Positions 7,561 through 15,574 of a stretch of 36,324 nucleotides of DNA are shown here, piece after piece. How positions within the stretch are numbered: position 1 is the stretch's first letter; each line of letters begins with the position of its first letter. This DNA comes from Bordetella parapertussis (GTDB taxonomy: Bacteria > Pseudomonadota > Gammaproteobacteria > Burkholderiales > Burkholderiaceae_B), in the NCBI GenBank assembly GCA_945865935.1, contig CAMBFI010000023.1:1-36324 (forward strand), written 5' to 3'. The notes under the pieces were generated by a model that was given only the letters and a program-made list of their open reading frames with translations, ran no database searches and had not been told where the DNA came from. The position numbers and the translations under genes are program-made.

Positions 7561-8427
7561 TTAAAACCCAAACAACCGAGCTGGGTTATCCGTCAGTATC
7601 TGCTTACGCACTTTCTCGTCATCGGTCCAGCGTGCGAGCAGGTTGAACAACTCAACCGAACTATTCTCACCAAACGACAGGTGAGGATAATCGCTTCCCC
7701 AGATCAGGCGATCGGGTGCTGCTTTGATCAACGCCTTGGCCATTGGATCTGCATCAGTGAAGTGCGGGACTTTAGACATACGATACGTACCGGTGAATTT
7801 CACATAGGCGAGACGGTCGCCGTGGTTGACGAGTTCGAGCAAAGCTTTGAAGCCGGGTGCATCGGCGCCGTCTTTAGCGAGGTTCATGCCCATGTGCGCC
7901 ATCGAGAAAGGAGTCTTCAACGTCTTCATGAAGGGGATCATCTCTGTCGTCAGCCAGCCGGGCAACAAGAAATCTAAATGCCAGCCGATCTCTTTGCAGC
8001 GTGCGGCGATCTTCTCAATACGTGGTTGCATCTTTTTGGACAGGCCTGGCTCCATGGGATGGATGGGGCTGTAGTTGATGCGCACGCCGCGTACACCGAG
8101 GTTGTCCATTTCAGCAAGCAGGGAGTCGGGGGAGTCTTCGTCAATATCAACAATGCCACGGCAGGCGCCAGTGCCGACTTCTTTCATGGCATCGAGCATG
8201 CAGCTATTGTCACGACCATAAGCGCTTGGCTGCACGAACACATAGCGTGTCAGACCAAGGTGCTTGGCCAGCTGCAGGTATTCAGACAACGGGGCCAACG
8301 GGGGCGCATAGCGCAGCTGATCGGGGCCAAAGGGATATTTGTCTGGTGAGCCAAAGACATGGAAATGCGCATCGCAAGCGTTAGCGGGTGCGGTGAAAGC
8401 AACTTTTTCGTTTAAATCAAAAGACAC
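7561..8427 (-). CDS. Metal-dependent amidohydrolase, 2-pyrone-4,6-dicarboxylate hydrolase (LigI)-like
   Basis: A 288-residue TIM-barrel amidohydrolase (Amidohydro_2 family). It has CDAHFHVFG at the N-terminus (His21, His23), FVQPSAYGRDNSCMLDA, AHMG around 177-180 and WGSDYPHLSF with the catalytic Asp246. These match LigI-type lactonases, which open 2-pyrone-4,6-dicarboxylate in the protocatechuate 4,5-cleavage route, and related lactone hydrolases of unknown substrate. The gene heads a minus-strand row with an HpcH/HpaI aldolase and a Bug receptor. A hydrolase plus aldolase plus uptake receptor fits stepwise breakdown of an aromatic-derived lactone or dicarboxylate. Ligation-type lactonase activity is inferred, and the exact substrate is open. 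Confidence 0.85.
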   Translation of the reverse strand: MSFDLNEKVAFTAPANACDAHFHVFGSPDKYPFGPDQLRYAPPLAPLSEYLQLAKHLGLTRYVFVQPSAYGRDNSCMLDAMKEVGTGACRGIVDIDEDSPDSLLAEMDNLGVRGVRINYSPIHPMEPGLSKKMQPRIEKIAARCKEIGWHLDFLLPGWLTTEMIPFMKTLKTPFSMAHMGMNLAKDGADAPGFKALLELVNHGDRLAYVKFTGTYRMSKVPHFTDADPMAKALIKAAPDRLIWGSDYPHLSFGENSSVELFNLLARWTDDEKVRKQILTDNPARLFGF

Positions 8428-8481
8428 GAGACAGACTCCAGCTTTTTAACGTGATGAATTATTTGGGTGGTGAATACAGAA

Positions 8482-9273
8482 TTATTTTTTAATATCGCCA
8501 ATCAGCGCGCGCAACGCAGCAGCATCTTTACTTGCTGCAGCAGCCAGGTACGTCGTGTCGCTACCTGCAATCAGAAAGCGTGCGCCTAAGCTAATCAATT
8601 GGGTTTGCAACTCAGCGTCACCGCGGATCCCGCCGATACCCATGGCGATGCCGTGCCTCTTGCACGCTTTGGCAACGGTTTGATAGGCCTCGAGCAGTTT
8701 GGGGTGGCGCAACTGACCGGGGATGCCCATCTCGGTGCACAAATCATTCGAGCCAATCAACAGCATGTCCACACCAGGCACCGCCGCGATGGCGTCTGCA
8801 TTCGCAATACCCTCGGGCGTCTCGAGCATGATGACGACCATGTTGTCGGCATTACCGCTCTCGTTCACTTGCGCGAGTGGCATGGCTTTATAGGCGGTAG
8901 CAGGTCCCGCACCCATTACCGAGCGGTGTCCGACAGGTGGGTACTTGGCATAAGACACGATGGCACGTGCTTGTTCTGGAGTGTTGACGTGTGGAAGGAT
9001 CACGCCTTGTGCGCCACCGTCGAGCGCACGCGAGATGTCTTGACCCAAATGCCCCGGCACACGCACAAGCGGTGTGACGCCGTAAGTGATTGCGGTGATG
9101 CAGATAGCGGACGTGGCTTCAAACCCGATCGGGCTGTGTTCCATATCGACATACAGACAATCAAAACCGGCAGCGCCAACGAGGGGACCGATATCAACGG
9201 TGCGCGCTTGGCGCAAGCCCATGCACAGAGACACTTCGCCTGCGGCGAGCCGTTGTTTGAGTTTGTTTTCCAT
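8482..9273 (-). CDS. HpcH/HpaI-family aldolase
   Basis: A 263-residue class II pyruvate-type aldolase of the HpcH/HpaI family, which cleaves 4-hydroxy-2-oxo acids (such as 4-hydroxy-2-oxoheptanedioate) to pyruvate and an aldehyde. Conserved features are DMEHSP (residues 43-48), the substrate Arg in VRVPG (71), the metal Glu in MLETPEG (151) and the metal Asp in IGSNDL (177). ATG 9273 is chosen because AAAGGA lies at a good distance, whereas TTG 9282 would sit too close to it. It lies 54 bases upstream of the LigI-like gene and 51 bases after the Bug gene, probably in one minus-strand transcript. Confidence 0.92.
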   Translation of the reverse strand: MENKLKQRLAAGEVSLCMGLRQARTVDIGPLVGAAGFDCLYVDMEHSPIGFEATSAICITAITYGVTPLVRVPGHLGQDISRALDGGAQGVILPHVNTPEQARAIVSYAKYPPVGHRSVMGAGPATAYKAMPLAQVNESGNADNMVVIMLETPEGIANADAIAAVPGVDMLLIGSNDLCTEMGIPGQLRHPKLLEAYQTVAKACKRHGIAMGIGGIRGDAELQTQLISLGARFLIAGSDTTYLAAAASKDAAALRALIGDIKK

Positions 9274-9324
9274 CTGGGTCAATCCTTTGTGCTGCGTCGA
9301 GGTGTGCGCGTACTTAATGCGTGC

Positions 9325-10326
9325 TTAATCAACTTTGATGTTTGCGCGTGCAATCACTTCGGACCACAGCGTGACCTCGCCTTGAACCAACTTGGTAAAG
9401 ACCGCTGAGGTGGTGGAAATTGGGCGAACGCCAGCACCAGTGAATACCGATACGACTTTAGGTGTGGCGACTGCTTTAGCGATTTCCTTTTGCATGCGCT
9501 CGATGATCGCGGGTGGGGTGCCGGCCGGTGCCATCATGCCAAACCAGTACATCATCTTGTAGCCAGGAAAGCCCGCTTCAGCGAACGTGGGCACATTAGG
9601 CATGGCGGGATGACGTGCATCGCCACTGACGGCTAGGCCACGCAGGCGGTTGTCTTTGATATATGCCGAGGTGGAGCCAGCACTACCAATCGCGATGTCG
9701 ACTCGGCCGGCTGCAACATCCACCATCGCGGCTGCGATACCTTTGAAGGGGATGTGCACGAGCTGCGCCTTGTTTTGCATCAAAAAGGCTTCCATGGCGA
9801 GGTGGGCCGAAGATCCCTGCCCACCGGACCCAAAGTTGAGCTTGCCGGGATTCGCGCGTGCGAAGTCGATGGTGTCTTTGAGTGTCTTGGTATCAAGCGT
9901 GGGGCGCGCAACCAGCACGGCGGGGCCATCTGCAAGCAGTGAGACTTGAATGATTTCTTTGGGGTTGTAGGGCAGCTTTTTGTACAGCGCGGCCGACACA
10001 GCAAAGGAGTTGTCTGTGACTAGAAAGGTGTAGCCATCTGCGGGTGCTTTGGCAACGGTATCGGTGCCAAGCGTGCTGCCAGCGCCACCTTTGTTTTCTA
10101 CGATGACGGTTTGGCCGAGTTGGGCTGAGAGCTCTGCACCGACTGTGCGGGCTGCGGTGTCAGTGAAGGACCCGGGGGCGAACGGCACCACCACGCGGAT
10201 CGGCTTAGTCGGCCAGGCGGCTTGCGCATGCGCACTGTGCATCGTGACCGAAAGTGTTGCGGCGGCGGTGAGCGCAGTAAGCGACAAGTTGCGGACAAGG
10301 CGTTTGAAGGTGTGTGCTGATTGCAT
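9325..10326 (-). CDS. Bug/TctC-family periplasmic solute-binding protein (1)
   Basis: A 333-residue receptor with a Sec signal peptide ending at about HSAHAQA (residue 36). The mature start WPTKPIRVVVPFAPGSFTDT is the family hallmark, followed by VVENKGGAGSTLGTD and FAEAGFPGYKMMYWFGMMAP. Bug proteins bind small carboxylates with a Venus-flytrap fold and, when paired with TctA/TctB, deliver them to a tripartite tricarboxylate transporter. No tctA or tctB is nearby, as is usual for the many orphan Bug genes of Alcaligenaceae. GGAG precedes the ATG. It is divergent from an IclR regulator, and the shared 119-bp intergenic region holds a dyad at 10346-10373. The ligand is probably the substrate of the adjacent aldolase/hydrolase pathway. 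Confidence 0.92.
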   Translation of the reverse strand: MQSAHTFKRLVRNLSLTALTAAATLSVTMHSAHAQAAWPTKPIRVVVPFAPGSFTDTAARTVGAELSAQLGQTVIVENKGGAGSTLGTDTVAKAPADGYTFLVTDNSFAVSAALYKKLPYNPKEIIQVSLLADGPAVLVARPTLDTKTLKDTIDFARANPGKLNFGSGGQGSSAHLAMEAFLMQNKAQLVHIPFKGIAAAMVDVAAGRVDIAIGSAGSTSAYIKDNRLRGLAVSGDARHPAMPNVPTFAEAGFPGYKMMYWFGMMAPAGTPPAIIERMQKEIAKAVATPKVVSVFTGAGVRPISTTSAVFTKLVQGEVTLWSEVIARANIKVD

Positions 10327-10345
10327 GGCAGGTCTCCGAATTTAA

Positions 10346-10373
10346 AATAGTTCTAATATCGTAAGAAACTATT
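10346..10373. promoter_or_regulatory. Dyad in the Bug-1/IclR divergent promoter region
   Basis: AATAGTT at 10346-10352 and AACTATT at 10367-10373 form a perfect 7-bp inverted repeat with 14 bases between. It lies 20 bases upstream of the Bug-1 ATG and about 75 upstream of the iclR-type ATG. A similar TAAGAAA...ACTA stretch occurs at 13753-13765, before the second Bug gene. It is a candidate IclR operator, by inference. Confidence 0.45.
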
Positions 10374-10445
10374 ATCCGATAAAATCTTGATAAAGTCATG
10401 CCCGCCTACAATGGGTTATGTAATGTTTAGGACACGTAGTGCGCA

Positions 10446-11225
10446 ATGAGTAGCCTTGAAAAAATGTTGGGTTTGTTGGGCGTCTTTACGACAGAGCGCC
10501 CGATTTGGTCGTCGGAAGACTTGATCCAGCATTCTGGCGCGCCCGCTTCGACTTGCTATCGGTACCTCAAGGTGTTGCATACCTCGGGTTATTTGGCGCG
10601 GGTGGCGAACGGCTCGTATGTGCTGGGCCCGCGCATCATGGAATTAGATCGCGTCTCGCGCGAGAGCGATCCGGTGTACATCGCAGGTTCGCCGGTCGGA
10701 CAACGCTTAACCCACGATACCGGTCATAGTTCGTTGCTGTGCATACTGTTTAGCGATTCAATCATGTGCGTGCAGCAGGCGCGTGGTCGCAATGTGCCGG
10801 CTGGTCTGTTTAATCGTGGGCAGCGCCGTCCGTTAGTCGCGGGTGCGTCAGCCAAAAGTATTCTTGCGCATTTGCCGATGCATCAGTTGCGCATCTTGTA
10901 TGCACGCCATGCGGACGCGATTGGCTCCGTCGGGCTGGGCGCTGATTGGGAAGCGTTTAAGTCTTCGCTGAAACAAATCCGTCAGCAAGGCTATTGCATG
11001 ACGGTTGGAGATTACAACGCCGGCATCATGTCGATTGCGGCGCCACTGTTCAACCAGGAAGGTGAGGTGCTTGGTAGTCTTGCCTTGGCGGCGTCCAACA
11101 AGACGTTGCGCTGCGAGTCGTTTCGCGACTTTGCGCCCGTGGTCATGCAAGCCGCGCAAGAGGTGAGTGCGCAGATCGCTTCAAATGAAGACATCGTTGC
11201 ACTGCCTGCCCGCGCGTTAGGGTAG
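10446..11225 (+). CDS. IclR-family transcriptional regulator
   Basis: A 259-residue regulator. Residues 3-65 form the winged helix (MLGLLGVFTTERPIWSSEDL, APASTCYRYLKVLHTSGYL, YVLGPRIMEL). Residues 75-250 form the IclR ligand-binding domain, with RRPLVAGASAKSILAHLP and GVMSIAAPLF-type sequence (here NAGIMSIAAPLF). IclR regulators sense small catabolic acids and repress or activate adjacent degradation genes. Its position, divergent from the Bug-aldolase-amidohydrolase row and facing the racemase/CMD row, suggests it controls this catabolic cluster. The start at ATG 10446 keeps the full helix-turn-helix. Confidence 0.93.
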   Translation: MSSLEKMLGLLGVFTTERPIWSSEDLIQHSGAPASTCYRYLKVLHTSGYLARVANGSYVLGPRIMELDRVSRESDPVYIAGSPVGQRLTHDTGHSSLLCILFSDSIMCVQQARGRNVPAGLFNRGQRRPLVAGASAKSILAHLPMHQLRILYARHADAIGSVGLGADWEAFKSSLKQIRQQGYCMTVGDYNAGIMSIAAPLFNQEGEVLGSLALAASNKTLRCESFRDFAPVVMQAAQEVSAQIASNEDIVALPARALG

Positions 11226-11235
11226 TATCTGCGCG

Positions 11236-11967
11236 CTACTTCTTAACCACCGCCTGCATCGCATATTGCGCAGTCACCTGAATCGATGACAACACGGGCT
11301 TGCCCCATTGCTTGGTCAGCGGATCCACCACATTTAATGTCGGCAATTGTGAGCACGCGATAAACATGGCGTCGACATCGCCTTTGCATAAGGGCTTTGC
11401 GCGCTCGTCCACTTGGTTTTCTGTAATCTGACCCAGCGCCACGACATCTGCTGCGTAAAAGCTATCAAAGTGTTCGACATCAATGTCGCCGGATTGCAGA
11501 AACGCACGCAGACGAATATTGACGTCATCTTGATACGGTGTGAGCAAGGAAATATTGTGCGCACCAATTGCTTGCAAGGCTTGCACCATCGAACGCGCGG
11601 TGGTGACGACAGGCTTGCCGGTGGTCTCAGACAAGCGCTCGGCGATCTCGGCATCGCCTTTGGGGCCGAGGATGAAGCCTGCTGCCGTACAACCGTAGGC
11701 GATTACATCAACAGGTGATTCGTTGAATTTTTGGGCAAGCTCAACCGCTGCTTCTTTGTACGCGGGTAAGGTCTCTTCAGTCAGAAGTCCTTTACCGCGT
11801 GGAATACGAAGTGTGCGTACGGTCGAGCCTTCGGGTAGCCAGCCGAGCAATTCACCTTCCATCGTGGTGTTGTTGATCGGGACCATCAAGCCCACGCGGA
11901 TGGGCTTACCGGCTAGGCGTGCGCCGGCTGAGAGGGTGGTTGTCGTTGCTGCAGTGGTTGTGCTCAT
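11236..11967 (-). CDS. Asp/Glu racemase superfamily enzyme (maleate isomerase / arylmalonate decarboxylase-like)
   Basis: A 243-residue protein with the two-cysteine scaffold of this superfamily: YGCTAAGF (Cys93) and ACSQLPTL (Cys205). IRVGLMVPINNTTMEGELL near the N-terminus and IGAHNISLLTPYQDDVN in the middle resemble maleate cis-trans isomerases and arylmalonate decarboxylases more than amino-acid racemases. Maleate isomerase acts through a cysteine to give fumarate, which would be a fitting last step of a dicarboxylate route. The first 20 residues (Ser/Thr/Ala-rich) are probably disordered. AAAGGA precedes the ATG. A carboxymuconolactone-decarboxylase-family gene lies 34 bases upstream on the same strand. 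Confidence 0.85.
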   Translation of the reverse strand: MSTTTAATTTTLSAGARLAGKPIRVGLMVPINNTTMEGELLGWLPEGSTVRTLRIPRGKGLLTEETLPAYKEAAVELAQKFNESPVDVIAYGCTAAGFILGPKGDAEIAERLSETTGKPVVTTARSMVQALQAIGAHNISLLTPYQDDVNIRLRAFLQSGDIDVEHFDSFYAADVVALGQITENQVDERAKPLCKGDVDAMFIACSQLPTLNVVDPLTKQWGKPVLSSIQVTAQYAMQAVVKK

Positions 11968-12001
11968 AAAAATCCTTTCCGTCTCTGTGTATCGTGCGGG
12001 A

Positions 12002-12601
12002 TTATTTCAACGGCTTCAGTGGAGGCTCGGTGCCATCTGGCAGCGGGATCTTTGCGGTGTTCAACACCATTGCGATCATGCTGTAGTAGCCGGTGAGGGC
12101 AAGTGCATCGAGCACACCGGGGCGTCCGAAGGCCGCAACGGCTTGTTCATAGATGGCATCGCTAGGGTGACCTTGCGTCAGGGACTCTTTGGCAAGAATG
12201 TGTAAGGTGCGTTGCTCGGCTGAAAGCGTCGCGGGCGTTTCACCGCGCGCGAGTGCTTTGATGATGTCGTCGGCGAGATCAGTCGTGTTGCGCGCGATGC
12301 GTTCGTGCGCGAACCATTCGTACTGGCAGTTCCAGTGACGTGCGACGGTCAAGACGATCAGCTCAATATGCGCGGGCGAGATCGCTGCGCCATAGCGAAG
12401 ATGCTCGCCCAGCTGTTGCACACAATTGGCGAGTTCTGGATGATGGATCAGCGCAAGAAAAGGGCCACGAATCCCGCCACGTGGTCCGCCGGCGATCGCG
12501 TCTGCCACTTCTTTTTGACGGGCAGACATTTGTTCTGCGGACAGAACGGGAAAGCGTAGTTCTGCGTTGTGAGATGACGCGGTGTTAGATGATGTGCTCA
12601 A
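12002..12601 (-). CDS. Carboxymuconolactone decarboxylase (CMD)-family protein
   Basis: A 199-residue all-helical CMD/AhpD-fold protein. The core RYGAAISPAHIELIVLTVARHWNCQYEWFAHERIAR is typical. It has a single Cys in WNCQYEW rather than the CxxC of AhpD peroxidases, so it is more like the decarboxylase branch, which acts on lactone acids of aromatic catabolism. A TTG start at 12601 is supported by GGAG six bases upstream, and no other good in-frame start exists near the family's normal N-terminus. It sits between the racemase-like gene and the propeller gene on the minus strand, probably co-transcribed. Confidence 0.88.
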   Translation of the reverse strand: MSTSSNTASSHNAELRFPVLSAEQMSARQKEVADAIAGGPRGGIRGPFLALIHHPELANCVQQLGEHLRYGAAISPAHIELIVLTVARHWNCQYEWFAHERIARNTTDLADDIIKALARGETPATLSAEQRTLHILAKESLTQGHPSDAIYEQAVAAFGRPGVLDALALTGYYSMIAMVLNTAKIPLPDGTEPPLKPLK

Positions 12602-12636
12602 AGTAGTCTCCGATTCTTGATGTTGTTAGCCTAACA

Positions 12637-13674
12637 CTACGCCATGGCGACTGGCGGTCTGACAGTAATCGAATGGGCAGGGCGATCGGCCGGGTAAGCG
12701 GTGGGGCGCCAGTGCATCGCACGCAGTTCACCGAACTCGTGGGGTAGGCGCACCCATCGGTCGCCGCCATCGGTGCTGCGAAACAGTTGGCCGAGGTTGG
12801 TGTACGTGAAAAGCAGCTTGGGATTACTGGGGTGCGTAGTCACGGCCCACGGCGTGCTGTTGAGCAGACCGGGCAACTCAAGGGTCTGCCATGTATAGCC
12901 ATAGTCCGTGCTGCGCCAGAGTTTGCCGGTACTGCCGGGTGGGCCATTGCCATTGGTTAAAAACAGAACCGCGTCGTTATCCGGGCGCACGACGATACCG
13001 CGTGTGTATTGCCACGGGGCGTCGAGCGTAATAAAGGACCAGTGCTCACCGTTGTCGGTACTGCGATGCAAGCCACGGTTGGTGGTGGCGTAGAGAATCT
13101 TTTGGCCCTTTGCATCGTGCACGATCGCGATGCCGTGCATATCTGCCGACACCAGTCCCTCTGTTTTAAGTTCCCAGGTCTTGCCGCGGTCTTGGCTGCG
13201 ATACACGCCGCCGATCTCCACGACAGCCCATAGGGTGTTGTGATCTTTGGGATCAAACAGCATCTGTGTAACGCGTGTGGGTCCCATGTTGATGTCAGAA
13301 AATTTCTGTATGCCGGGAGCTTTTAGTTCTTCCCAGGTCGCGCCAGCGTCTTTGGAGCGATAGAACGCGGCGGGACGGGTGCCTGCGTAAATGATGGTTG
13401 GATCATCCGGATCTTGCACGAGCGCCCAGACGTCTTGCATGGGCGATGGGAGATGGGTCCAGCGAGCGGTGCGTTCATCCCAACGAAAGAGTCCCATATC
13501 GGTGCCGGCATACAGCAGGTGCGGATCACTGGGGTGGGAACAGAAGTTCCAGACGCGTGCCTCAAGATACATACCGGAATGGCTGTTGGGATGCACCCAG
13601 GTCTGGCCATGGTCGTTGCTAAACCAGGCGGAGTGGCCTGCAGTGCCTGCATAGACTTCGACCTGCGTTGTCAT
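12637..13674 (-). CDS. Cytoplasmic sialidase-fold (BNR/Asp-box) beta-propeller protein
   Basis: A 345-residue protein from ATG 13674, which has GGAG 8 bases upstream (the open frame reaches 13719). It carries six Asp-box motifs: SNDHGQTW, SKDAGATW, SQDRGKTW, STDNGEHW, STDYGYTW and STDGGDRW. These are spaced by YAGT/LLYATT-type strands, giving a six-bladed propeller. There is no signal peptide and no evident sialidase Arg triad, so glycosidase activity is unlikely. Similar photosystem-assembly or exo-sialidase-annotated proteins turn up beside Bug receptors and catabolic genes. It may be a lactonase-like propeller or a scaffold; its function is unknown. Confidence 0.85.
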   Translation of the reverse strand: MTTQVEVYAGTAGHSAWFSNDHGQTWVHPNSHSGMYLEARVWNFCSHPSDPHLLYAGTDMGLFRWDERTARWTHLPSPMQDVWALVQDPDDPTIIYAGTRPAAFYRSKDAGATWEELKAPGIQKFSDINMGPTRVTQMLFDPKDHNTLWAVVEIGGVYRSQDRGKTWELKTEGLVSADMHGIAIVHDAKGQKILYATTNRGLHRSTDNGEHWSFITLDAPWQYTRGIVVRPDNDAVLFLTNGNGPPGSTGKLWRSTDYGYTWQTLELPGLLNSTPWAVTTHPSNPKLLFTYTNLGQLFRSTDGGDRWVRLPHEFGELRAMHWRPTAYPADRPAHSITVRPPVAMA

Positions 13675-13800
13675 GTCGCGTCTCCGTGTTGGGACAAAAA
13701 GCGTAGCTAGGGAAAGCATTAGCTTGGAATTTGATAAAAATATTACTACTATTTAAGAAATACTAATAACTTTGCCTTCCAAGGCGTTCAAAAAAAGAGG

Positions 13801-14817
13801 ATGACCATGACGACAAGATATGTGAGTGGCTTCGTGCGCAGTAAGCGCCAGGTCTTAATGGGGCTAGCTTGTGCAGTATCGGCCTTGGGGACGTTGAGCC
13901 TGTCTTCGACGGCGCTTGCGCAAGCGTATCCGAGCCAGCCGATTCGTATCGTTTTGGGCTTCCCGCCGGGCGGCGCGTTAGACATCATTGCCCGGGTTCT
14001 TGCACCCAAAATGTCTGCTGACTTGGGGCAGTCTGTCGTTATCGAAAACAAGCCGGGCGCTGGTGGCGTGATTGGCATGCAATCTGTGGCGCGCGCCGAG
14101 CCTGATGGCTACACCGTGTTTATGGGCACGATGGGTAACTTCAGTATCACGCCAGCACTCGTGAAAGATCTGCCCTACAACGTCGGTAAAGATTTTGCAC
14201 CGGTGACACAGGTCGCCTCCTCGGGCTTCATGTTGTATGTCAATCCTGATCTGCCGATCAAGACGGTTGCAGACTTGGTTGCGTATGCAAAAGCGAATCC
14301 AGGAAAAACGAATTTTTCTTCGAGCGGCAACGGTGGCTTGCCACATATGGCGGGTGAGATGTTCGCGGGAGTTGCTGGCATCAAGATGACGCACGTCCCC
14401 TACAAGGGCAGTGCGCCGAGCGTGAACGATGTGATTGCCGGCCAGGTGCAGCTGACGTTTGAGGCAGTTGCAATCGGCTTGCCGCATGTAAAGTCAGGTC
14501 GTTTGCGCGCCTTGGCCACAACAGCCACCACGCGTTTGGATGTATTGCCCGATGTGCCAACCGTGGCTGAAACCATTAAGGGCTTTAACGTGACGAACTG
14601 GTTTGGCATGGCTGCACCTGCTAAGACACCAGCTGATCGGGTCGCGCGTTTGAATCAAAGTGTCGTGAAAGCCTTGAAGGATCCTGAGGTCAAAAAGACG
14701 CTTGCTGGTTTGGGTGTTGACCCAGTTGGGGATACACAGGCTCAGTTCGCGAGCTACATACAGTCTGAAACGACACGTTGGCAGAAAGTGATCAACGATG
14801 CGGGGATCAAACCCTAA
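13801..14817 (+). CDS. Bug/TctC-family periplasmic solute-binding protein (2)
   Basis: A 338-residue receptor with a signal peptide ending SSTALAQA (about residue 41). The mature protein starts YPSQPIRIVLGFPPGGALDI and contains VIENKPGAGGVIGM, MTHVPYKGSAPSVNDVIAGQ and GFNVTNWFGMAAPAKTP. It is divergent from the propeller-CMD-racemase row. The 126-bp region between the starts is AT-rich and contains TAAGAAATACTA, reminiscent of the dyad before Bug-1. It probably imports a carboxylate used by this cluster. An ATG two codons downstream (13807) is also possible. Confidence 0.92.
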   Translation: MTMTTRYVSGFVRSKRQVLMGLACAVSALGTLSLSSTALAQAYPSQPIRIVLGFPPGGALDIIARVLAPKMSADLGQSVVIENKPGAGGVIGMQSVARAEPDGYTVFMGTMGNFSITPALVKDLPYNVGKDFAPVTQVASSGFMLYVNPDLPIKTVADLVAYAKANPGKTNFSSSGNGGLPHMAGEMFAGVAGIKMTHVPYKGSAPSVNDVIAGQVQLTFEAVAIGLPHVKSGRLRALATTATTRLDVLPDVPTVAETIKGFNVTNWFGMAAPAKTPADRVARLNQSVVKALKDPEVKKTLAGLGVDPVGDTQAQFASYIQSETTRWQKVINDAGIKP

Positions 14818-14863
14818 GGAGATGACGCGCGCGCTGTAAGCCGAGCGTTTTTTAGTCCACGCC

Positions 14864-15502
14864 TCACAGCACGCGCCGCGGCTCCAGCATGATTCGGACC
14901 GCGAGCGCGGCTAGCACTCCACCCATTACGTAGCGTTGCAGTGTCATCCAGGTTGGGTTGAGCGCAAACCAGGAGGCAATGCTCGCGGCTGATAGCACCA
15001 ACATCAAGTTCACTGTGAAGCTCACCGTGGCTTGAATGACGCCAAGCGTCATGCTCTGCCAAAACACCGAGCCGTACGCCGGGTTGATGAACTGCGGAAA
15101 CAAAGCGATACAAAACATCGCGACTTTAGGGTTCAGTGCATTGATTACAAACCCCATCACAAACAGTTTGCGACGTGAATCGACGGGCAGTTCGCGCATC
15201 GCAAAAGGGGATTGCGCGCCAGGCTTGAGTGAGCCCCAGGCGAGCCACAATAGATAGATGACACCGGCCCAGCGCAACGCTTCGTAGGCGGCGGGTATGG
15301 CGAGAAATATGGCGGAAAGCCCAAACGCTGCACCCAGCATATGCACGCTAAAACCGAGCAACACACCAAACAACGAAACGATGCCTGCAGCGCGCCCCTG
15401 ACAAACAGAACGCGACAGCAGATAAAGCATGTTTGGCCCGGGCGTGATCACCAGCAAAAAACAGGCGCCGGTAAAAATCAAAAGTTCGTTAAGAGGAATC
15501 AT
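14864..15502 (-). CDS. LysE/RhtB-family amino acid exporter
   Basis: A 212-residue membrane protein with about six helices. It opens with LLIFTGACFLLVITPGPNML, the LysE/RhtB hallmark PGPNML, followed by GVLLGFSVHMLGAAFGLSAI and KLFVMGFVINALNPKVAMF (the conserved NPK). The family exports homoserine, threonine, lysine or similar small metabolites across the inner membrane. AAGAGG-type sequence was not found upstream. The gene stands alone, convergent with Bug-2, with a short gap (14818-14863) that has no clear terminator. Confidence 0.93.
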   Translation of the reverse strand: MIPLNELLIFTGACFLLVITPGPNMLYLLSRSVCQGRAAGIVSLFGVLLGFSVHMLGAAFGLSAIFLAIPAAYEALRWAGVIYLLWLAWGSLKPGAQSPFAMRELPVDSRRKLFVMGFVINALNPKVAMFCIALFPQFINPAYGSVFWQSMTLGVIQATVSFTVNLMLVLSAASIASWFALNPTWMTLQRYVMGGVLAALAVRIMLEPRRVL

Positions 15503-15574
15503 CGCGCGTGGCGTGTTGGGTAAATGTTGAGCAGCTTATTGATCTAACTTGGTGACTGAATTTATCGGCCCACC

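Noticed and set aside
14818-14863. Bidirectional terminator between Bug-2 and the LysE-type gene
   Set aside because: There is a T-run but no convincing stem beside it.
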